Of a stretch of DNA of 64,000 bases, positions 57,464-64,000 are shown piece by piece. The notes under the pieces are model-generated. The model worked only from the letters and a program-made list of their open reading frames with translations, made no database searches and had not been told where the DNA came from. The position numbers and the translations under genes are program-made. The stretch's first letter is position 1. Every line of letters begins with the position of its first letter. Source of the stretch: Acanthococcus lagerstroemiae (Eukaryota > Arthropoda > Insecta > Hemiptera > Eriococcidae). Location of the stretch: contig CM063109.1 in assembly GCA_031841125.1 (NCBI GenBank), forward strand, positions 1,402,321-1,466,320, given 5' to 3'.

Positions 57464-58855
57464 AACTGTCCGTTCCCGCAAAAATCAGGTAAGCTTCCTG
57501 TCGATCTGATAAATATACCAACAAAATTACTTGTGGATTCTGGTGCTAGCCATCATATTGCGTCTTGTAAGAATTGCCTGATAAATTATAATGAGTATTC
57601 ACAACCCATTCCTGTCACTACGATTGAAAATAACGACCCTGTACATCTAGAATCGATAGGTGAGGGTATTCTTCCAATAATATTAATTAACAAGAAAACG
57701 AAAACATTACTCCTGATAAAAGGAGTACAACTTATACCCAACTCGAATAAACTTGTTATCAGTGTAAATGCTTTCAATACTCAGTTTCGGACTACTACTA
57801 TCTTGAATATCAAAACTGGCTCGATACTCTCGAAAAAGCTTAATAGAAAACTTGCATCTTTAGTTGTTCGAAACAAAGTTTATTTTCTACATGCACTGAC
57901 TAGCACCTCATTCAATGATATCATAGTTGAAGAATTTAATACGCGCATTACGTCAAACAACAGATTTGTGACTCTCAACAACTTACAAATTGAGTGCATA
58001 AATGAAAATGAGTTTGAAGTTATAGATACTGATGTTTTTCTCCCACAACTTGAAATATATCGCGAAAACGTTTATGACAATTCTTCTAAGTGTATCTTGC
58101 CTGTTCAGTGTAACAAAATATCCCGTCGTCATGTGAACCGAAAATTATCACCTCAACAGAGGGAAGCTCGTAAGAAGGAGGGGGAGCTGTGGCATCGTCG
58201 CATGGGTCACATCTCCACCCCGTATATTCATAAGTTACAACACGTATCTGAGGGAGTTGGTAATGTTATTTGTACTCAAGCTCAACATAACTGTCAAATT
58301 TGTTCTTATTCTAAGATGACGCGAAAAGTATTTAACAAAGATCGCGAACCTGCAACTCGAGTAGGAGAAATCTTGCATTCTGATTTAGTTGGCCCTATTT
58401 CTCCATCGACAAGTCACACAAATAATAAGTACATTTTTGTCTTGCTAGATGATTATTCTAGGTATCTTCAGATTGGTCTTTTAAAGACTAAAGATGAAGT
58501 CCCTGTTCATCTGGATTCAGCCTGTCGTACTCTTCAGGCAAAATTTCCTGGGGCCGGCCAGTTCCGACTATTACGTTGTGATCTGGGAACCGAGTTCACT
58601 AGTTCCCAAACAGACCTTATTCTCCAGAAATACGGACTTGAAATACAACCCGCTGAACCACAAGAACATGAACATAATGGAACAGCTGAATGGGTCATCA
58701 GAACCCTAGAAGAAAGAATTTGTTCCCTTATGTTCGAATCTGGCTTTCCTACAAACATGTGGGGATATGCTGCTCAGGCCGCATGCTGGTTATACAATCG
58801 CACTCCCCATTCTGCCCTAGACTTCGTCTCACCCTATGAAATCTTAAATAATTGA
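57464..58855 (+). pseudogene. Copia-B protease and integrase
   Basis: In frame with the zinc-knuckle piece. The protease motif LLVDSGASHHIA lies at about 57527-57560 and the integrase zinc-binding region GELWHRRMGHIS at about 58184. The catalytic core has aspartates in HSDLVGP and RCDLGTEF (the usual N after the second D is L here) and the glutamate region HEHNGTAEWVIRTLEE. The NRTPHSALDFVSPYE stretch precedes a TGA at 58853. Confidence 0.87.
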
Positions 58856-61066
58856 AAACCTGATCTCACAAATATCCGAATTTTTGGATCCTGCTGTTCT
58901 GTTAAGGATAATTTAGTTCCTCGAGGCCACAAGTGGGCGCCCAGAGCGACCACGCGCTATCTAGTAGGGTTTACAGACACTGGATACATTGTGTTTGATC
59001 CTCGCACCGCAGTCTCCCACTGTGTATGTAATGTGAAAGTCGATAAGTCTACCTTATATAAAGACATCTTCCCAAATAAGAATCTCGTTTCACTCATTTT
59101 TCCTTCTCGCGATCCTCCAGTATCTCAGTCATCTGTTCAGCCTGATGATCCTGTCAACACTCCCGTACCAACAGAAAGAGCTGATCCCATCGGAGGGGGC
59201 AATACGCCTCCACTTGAATATGACCAGTCCTCACAAGTCTCATATCGTGAAATTGAGTTAGACGATGATTGGGACAATGAAGTTCAGCCTGATGATCCTG
59301 TCAACACTCCCGTACCAACAGAAAGAGCTGATCCCATCGGAGGGGGCAATACGCCTCCACTTGAATATGACCAGTCCTCACAAGCCTCATATCGTGAAAT
59401 TGAGTTAGACGATGATTGGGACAATGAAGTATGGCCTGATGAATCAACCGAAATAAGCTGCAACTCGAATGTTCTCAATATTTACTCAAATTATGGTAAT
59501 TTCTCGAAAGATTTCATAAGTCTAGATGAAACCACAGTGACACATGAGGAGGCCACCAAGGGTCCTCAAGCTCATTTGTGGGCACTGTCTATTAAGAAAG
59601 AGCTCGATGCTATGGTCCGTCACAAAGTGTGGACTGTAGTTCCCCGCACCTCAAATTTAAAAATTATACCTCTGAAATGGTTACATGTTATAAAACCCGA
59701 CGGAATTCGAAAATCTCGCTTGGTGGCTGTAGGCTGTCGAGACCCCGAAAAATACGCGAAAGAGGAAAAGTGCTCTCCCACCCCGCAGCCCATTGTTGTC
59801 CGCTGGTTTCTCACATTAGTTGTGAAACACGGCTGGGATCTAGAACAACTCGATATAGTAAGTGCATTTCTCCATGGGATTATTGACCGGGAAAAGTACG
59901 TCTCAATCCCTCCAAGTTTACCGTACAACCCTGCAAAATATGTGTGCAAATTAAATAAGGCACTGTATGGTCTTGCAACAGCACCCATGTGCTGGTTTCG
60001 AACAATTGATGAATATCTTGTGTCCATTGGATTTAAATCGTCACCTCGTGAACCCTGTGTATACTGCAAACGTAACCCGAAAAATCTTGATCTATATACA
60101 TTACTTGTATTGTATGTGGATGATATTCTCATTTCTGGGAATGACAAAATCACTATGTCCGAGACCATAAAACAACTAGCGACTCGTTTTGAAGTTAAAT
60201 GTCTGGGATACCCACAAAGATTTATTGGTATCGAAATTGAAAAGCATCTTGATGGCTCACTTTTCCTGCATCAAACAACGTACACTAACTCTGTAATTGA
60301 ACAGTTTTCTATGAATAATTGTCATCCAGCCCGCACTCCAATGGTTCCCATTACTAATCATAAAATACTACCTCAAAACTCCGAAAAAGTGTTTCCTTAT
60401 AAACAGGCCTTAGGCTGCCTACATTACCTTGCAAATTACACTCGTCTTGACATAGCTTTTGCGGTAGGATATCTTTCTCGGTTTCAGTCGGATCCTCAAC
60501 CGATTCACTGGACATTAGTTAAACGAGTACTCTGTTACCTTCAAGGTACAAAGAAAACTGGCGTAAAAATAGACTGCCGAAATCCTGAAACTATGTTTGA
60601 AGTTTATGCTGATGCTGATTATGGTGCAGAAAAACTCCGACGTAGTACAACTGGTTTCATCATCCGAATGTTTGGATGCCCAATCTCTTGGTCCTCGAGG
60701 CTTCAGCGCAGTATTGCTGAAAGCACTGCGGAAGCTGAATTCAAAGCAATAAATGAGTCCGCTCAGGAATTGTTCTTTATATCTCGCTTAACAGAGGAAC
60801 TGCTCTGTCCTGTACAGTACCCGATTCTCCTCTATGAGGATAATATTGCAGCAATAACACAATGCTCGACGACTAGTAAAGGACGAGTCAAGCACCTTGA
60901 ACTCCAGTATTTTAAAGTGCGTGAACATGTCAAAGAAAAACGGCTCAAAATTGTTCAAGTCTCCACAGTTGATCAATTAGCTGATATATTAACGAAGCCG
61001 CTCCTTGAAGAGCCCTTCTCTCGCCTGTGCGGCCAGCTCTTAGAAGTTGGTCAGACACAATCCTAA
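58856..61066 (+). pseudogene. Copia-B connection, reverse transcriptase and RNase H
   Basis: Continues in the same frame after the TGA. It covers the integrase tail (RATTRYLVGFTDTGY), a linker containing a 147-bp tandem duplication and the reverse transcriptase with LDIVSAFLHG, ALYGLATAPMCW and LYVDDILISGND (about 60110). RNase H follows with EVYADADYGAEKLRRSTTG, SIAESTAEAEFKAI and YEDNIAAI. The TAA stop is at 61064-61066. From 58991 to the end it is open for 691 codons, so this half is intact as a frame. Confidence 0.9.
59138..59431 (+). repeat. 147-bp tandem duplication in the Copia-B pol linker
   Basis: 59138-59284 and 59285-59431 are the same 147-bp sequence apart from one visible difference (GTC versus GCC, Val to Ala). 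The duplication keeps the frame and adds 49 residues ending in DDDWDNEV to the linker between integrase and reverse transcriptase. Confidence 0.93.
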
Positions 61067-61615
61067 TGTTTGTACAACATGTACATACACTTGCAACTCG
61101 TACTTGGTTGCGCAACCATACCTTGCTCTCGACTACTCTTGCCACTCGTTGGACTATCTTACTTGTACCTATATTATGTATAGATGAACAGTGAACCCGT
61201 CCACTTGAAATATAACTTGATGTTGTTATTGTTGCTCTAGGTGCTTCACACGCCAAGAAAAAGAAGAACAACTTGTAATTTCTTATAACCTAGCCCGTGA
61301 AAAAAAAAAAAAAAAAAAAAAGAATAATCCAAGCTACATTGATATTGTTTTATGGAGTTAGTCCATATTTATTCTGTGTATTTATAATTTACGTATTATT
61401 CCTAAATATTATTATCCTGAATTAACATATATATTTTTTACTGTCATTATTACTATTTACTTTGTTCAGCATTTCCACCCATTTATCTATGCTTTATGAA
61501 TATTATACTCGTCCTCTTATACCCTAGTGTGTTTGTCGTTATTCGTATCTGCAAATCGCACACAACACGAAATTTACTTATTTCTCGAACTACAAGGCAA
61601 CTTGACTCAATGCGT

Positions 61616-61624
61616 GGGAGGGGG
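61616..61624 (+). promoter_or_regulatory. polypurine tract of Copia-B
   Basis: GGGAGGGGG lies directly before the 3' LTR, where the plus-strand primer is expected. Confidence 0.8.
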
Positions 61625-61816
61625 TGTTACCGAGAGCGCCACCGGCTGCTCACTCCTCACACTAGCACGCATCACGTCAACATCTCGTCCGTCCAGAAAA
61701 CAGCACGGAATCGTCCTCTCTGGTATTGTACTTTTGGTTCGATTCATATTGAGAGACATGTGGCGATTAAAGCTTTTTCAAGTAAGCCTGTTCTTTTTCC
61801 GGAATTAGTAATGACA
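61625..61816 (+). repeat. Copia-B 3' LTR (192 bp)
   Basis: Identical by eye to the 5' LTR and followed by the target duplication AAACG (61817-61821). Confidence 0.95.
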
Positions 61817-61821
61817 AAACG

Positions 61822-62431
61822 ATTATCAAGAAATTTGATAAAATGGACTCTCGAACTGCTAGAACTCCAATGCATACAAGAGAAGCTGAAAAGAAAAGCT
61901 ATGAAGAGAACGATTACGATTTAGATTTAGAATCTGTACCCTACAAACAAGCAGTGGGATCGTTGCTGTATCTGGCTAATGCCACACGCCCAGACATAAC
62001 TTATGCTGTGAATACGCTTAGCCAAAAGCAAAGTAATTATGATCAGGATGATTGGTTCAAAGTCAAGCGAATAATTTGGTATTTGAAAGGCAGTATGAAT
62101 TTAGGCCTATTGTATCAGGGAAAAACTGAAAGTATTGAGTGCTTTGCTGATGCATCTCTTGGGACAAATGATTTAGAAGGGAAATCTACCTCCGGGTATG
62201 TCGTCAAAATCTTCAGAGATGTCATCAGCTGGCGCACAAAGAACCAGACTCATGTAGCTCTGTTGTTGGCTGAATCCAAGTTCATTGCTATGAGTTTTGC
62301 CTGTAGAGAGTTAGTAAACCTTAATGAAATTTGTAAACAATTATTGCATTTGAATATGATTCCTACGCTATATGAAGATAATCAAGCTGCCATCAAATTG
62401 GCAAAGAATGATGATTCACAGAGTTTAAAAC
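61822..62431 (+). pseudogene. Copia-A reverse-transcriptase end and RNase H, cut by Copia-C
   Basis: Resumes the Copia-A frame exactly where Copia-B interrupted it. It reads the RT/RNase H connection (VGSLLYLANATRPDITYAVN) and RNase H (ECFADASLGTND, STSGYVVK, LAESKFIAM, YEDNQAAIKLAKN). At 62431 the frame meets TGTAGAAG, the start of another LTR, leaving RNase H without its last part. Confidence 0.87.
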
Positions 62432-62683
62432 TGTAGAAGTAAATTTAAATTTGTTTAAATGGCAGCACTGCGCATTACTGTTTTTCAATTTAGGCTGCCA
62501 GTTTGAGAAAACGTTCGGCCATCTTGTGTTGGGTTGTACTCGATTCTGCACCTTCAAAATATGTCTCCGCATCATGGTGTATTTTAATGTTCTTTAGTAA
62601 TGTGACAATAAACCTTCGTCATTCGTATAACTGTTTTATCCTTCAGCCACATCTTCATAGATCGGAATGCAAAATACTCAACA
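62432..62683 (+). repeat. candidate 5' LTR of Copia-C (252 bp)
   Basis: Begins TGTAGAAG and ends CTCAACA, has an AATAAA near 62610 and is followed by AATGGTTATGGGCCCAG, a primer-binding-site-type sequence of Copia elements. No second LTR lies in the window, so the boundaries rest on these signals and on the abrupt end of Copia-A. Confidence 0.6.
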
Positions 62684-62772
62684 AATGGTTATGGGCCCAG
62701 TTATTCGTGTATTGACTGCGCGTTGAATTAATTGCTAACGAGTGGAACCAGATCGGAATTAACATCATCACA

Positions 62773-62955
62773 ATGTCAACACGTGTAAGGTCGGAAAATA
62801 ATTACAATATCACACCTTTCAACGGAACTGCATATGATACTTGGAAATTTCGAATACGATCAGTTCTTGCTGCGAATGATCTTTTAGATGTGGCTGAAAA
62901 TGTACCTGAGGAAATTACTTCAGATTGGAAGAAACGTGATAGTAAGTGTAAAGCC
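62773..62955 (+). pseudogene. Copia-C gag N-terminus, truncated
   Basis: From the ATG at 62773 the frame reads the N-terminal Copia Gag region with FNGTAYDTWKFRIRSVLAAN and DWKKRDSKCKA. After about 62955 the sequence changes to unrelated DNA and a stop follows at 62977. Near 63241-63312 a short frame (MAKDMDPKLIKGMKLTHKDK) resembles a GAG-pre-integrase piece of Copia pol and may be a later part of the same element after a deletion or insertion. Confidence 0.65.
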
Positions 62956-63302
62956 TTGTTCCCACGACGTGTGGTTTGACAAACGTATTCACGAATCAGT
63001 GGTTTGTTCATATTTGTGTTGGTGTGTCGAGTTAACGACGAAGGCCGTTCCAACGGCGCCGAAAGGCTTATGGATTGGTGAACTGCAAGTGGTCGCGAGT
63101 CGGCAGTGGTTGCAATGCATGTCTGGGTAGTTATCAAAATTCGCGCAGGATCACAGTAACTGTTTTACCAGTTCAATTTAATACATGTTATTGTTCTGAA
63201 TATAGTCTTAAATTAAACATATCAACTCTACAGAACATATTATGGCAAAAGATATGGACCCTAAACTCATTAAAGGAATGAAATTAACTCACAAAGATAA
63301 AA

Positions 63303-63923
63303 CTGTCCAGTAGCGTGGCTGTCACTCATTAAGTTTCTACTTACGTTTATCTCGTTCTTGATAACAGCTATTTCTTGATCATCAATATAAAAACGTGAAT
63401 GGTGTCAGCGTGATGATCCAAATGGGAAATCATGACTTCGTAATTATTTCAAAATCAGTATGAGTAGAATTACCCACTAATAGCCACGTCACCATGTTTA
63501 CTGTCCTATAGCGTGGAAAGAACTTAAGATCCTATTCTGCAGCACGTAAAGATTTTTTTTCTGGCTAAGTTTAGTATTCTGTAACCATGATCTAGTGAGC
63601 GAAGTAGGCGCTGCTTATTTTCTGTGGAAAGTACTCACGTGCGAATCTACAGTAGTGTTCGTGATGAAAACCTGCACTGTACATTTCAATCCTGTCTTTC
63701 GCGTGGGGTGTGTTTCATACTCTTTAACATAGAGTTTGGATCATTCAAATTTTGATTCGGTAAGTAAATGATAGTAATAACAATTACTCATATTTATATT
63801 GACCCGAAAATATGTTTTTTGTATCTGTAACCGCGAGTTTCTCTTATTTTGTCTTGTAGCGTGTGTAGTTTTCTTTGTCTTTAGCGTGGCTCAGCAAAAA
63901 TGTCGCTGCCCACGCTAAAGACA
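63303..63923. repeat. spaced CTGTC..AGCGTGG words ending in a perfect hairpin
   Basis: Words of the form CTGTCCNNTAGCGTGG occur near 63303, 63501, 63692 (CTGTCTTTCGCGTGG) and 63876 (TGTCTTTAGCGTGG), spaced about 184-198 bp. The last forms a perfect 14-bp inverted repeat with CCACGCTAAAGACA at 63910-63923, with a 20-base loop. The DNA between the words is not obviously repeated. Confidence 0.5.
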
Positions 63924-64000
63924 GATTGCTCACTCTACAAACACTACTTTTTTGTACTGTGAGAAATACAATAAATAAGGATATTTTAGTCAATAACTCT

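Larger units (their letters stand above)
55877..61816 (+). mobile_element. Copia-B: complete-length Copia element nested in Copia-A
   Basis: Two 192-bp LTRs (55877-56068 and 61625-61816) begin TGTTACC, end ATGACA and are identical by eye. The 5-bp duplication AAACG flanks them (55872-55876 and 61817-61821). A primer-binding-site-like TGGCAGCAGAACG follows the 5' LTR, and a polypurine tract GGGAGGGGG precedes the 3' LTR. Gag, protease, integrase, reverse transcriptase and RNase H are present in Copia order. One frameshift and two TGA codons break the frame. An A-tract of 22 bases (61300-61321) lies in the 3' untranslated part. Confidence 0.95.
50967..62431 (+). mobile_element. Copia-A: interrupted Ty1/Copia LTR retrotransposon
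   Basis: Gag, protease, integrase, reverse transcriptase and RNase H occur in Copia order. The integrase precedes the reverse transcriptase, and all parts lie in a single reading frame. The element is split by Copia-B at 55876/61822. Removing Copia-B and one copy of the AAACG duplication keeps the frame. It is cut in RNase H at 62431 by Copia-C, so the 3' end and 3' LTR are not seen, and the 5' LTR start cannot be fixed. Four nonsense codons (52310, 54029, 55190, 55439) make it inactive, and no frameshift is seen. Confidence 0.88.

Overview
The window is nuclear DNA of an animal, most likely an arthropod and probably an insect outside the flies. The evidence is an intron-rich host gene plus RTE-, R1-, BEL/Pao- and Copia-type retroelements and many small inverted-repeat elements. 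The species cannot be fixed from the sequence. One host gene is recognisable: the + strand orthologue of the sorting receptor SORL1 (SorLA/LR11). Thirty-one exons can be placed between 12204 and 39633, about 6.07 kb of coding sequence. They encode, in order, most of a VPS10 domain with its cysteine-rich 10CC module, a YWTD beta-propeller, an EGF-like module, nine LDL-receptor class A repeats, about seven fibronectin III domains, one membrane span and a short cytoplasmic tail with the retromer- and GGA-type sorting motifs. The exons for the N-terminal part of VPS10 were not found in the first 12.2 kb, and the middle of the third FN3 domain was not found. A poly(A) signal lies 302 bp after the stop codon.

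Region 1-12.2 kb has no recognised host exon. It holds a hAT-type element (1159-1572) with a perfect 8-bp target duplication, which itself carries a 111-bp LINE-3'-end fragment with a perfect 10-bp duplication. It also holds a retroviral-type primer-binding-site-like sequence (3036), a decayed RTE-type LINE on the minus strand (about 5600-9150), an inverted-repeat element (about 9646-9999) and a decayed gag-like open frame on the minus strand (about 10120-11625).

Region 12.2-39.6 kb is SORL1. Its introns carry a TA-flanked inverted-repeat element with an unknown open frame (18438-19247), a 184-bp hAT MITE (24391-24574), the 3' part of an R1-like LINE (about 25690-26457), another inverted-repeat element (27017-27377) and a 1.85-kb element (30819-32673) that contains a smaller MITE (32221-32383).

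Region 39.6-50.9 kb has no recognised host gene. Its main feature is a 2.2-kb foldback element (40547-42738) built from two oppositely oriented arrays of a diverged ~45-50-bp unit. It is followed by a hAT MITE (43085-43392), the 3' half of a dead BEL/Pao element (minus strand), two MITEs of which the second landed in the target duplication of the first (45900-46855), and a cluster of GC-rich hairpins.

Region 50.9-64 kb is a stack of Copia elements. Copia-A (50967-62431) is interrupted by Copia-B (55877-61816, LTRs identical by eye, 5-bp duplication AAACG) and is cut at its RNase H region by Copia-C (from 62432), which is itself broken. Copia-A keeps one gag-pol frame with four stop codons and has a candidate 157-bp intron near the gag start. 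Copia-B has a frameshift, two stops and a 147-bp tandem duplication despite its identical LTRs. The most unusual items are the foldback array, the candidate gag intron, the datable nested insertions and the domain layout of the SORL1 orthologue.
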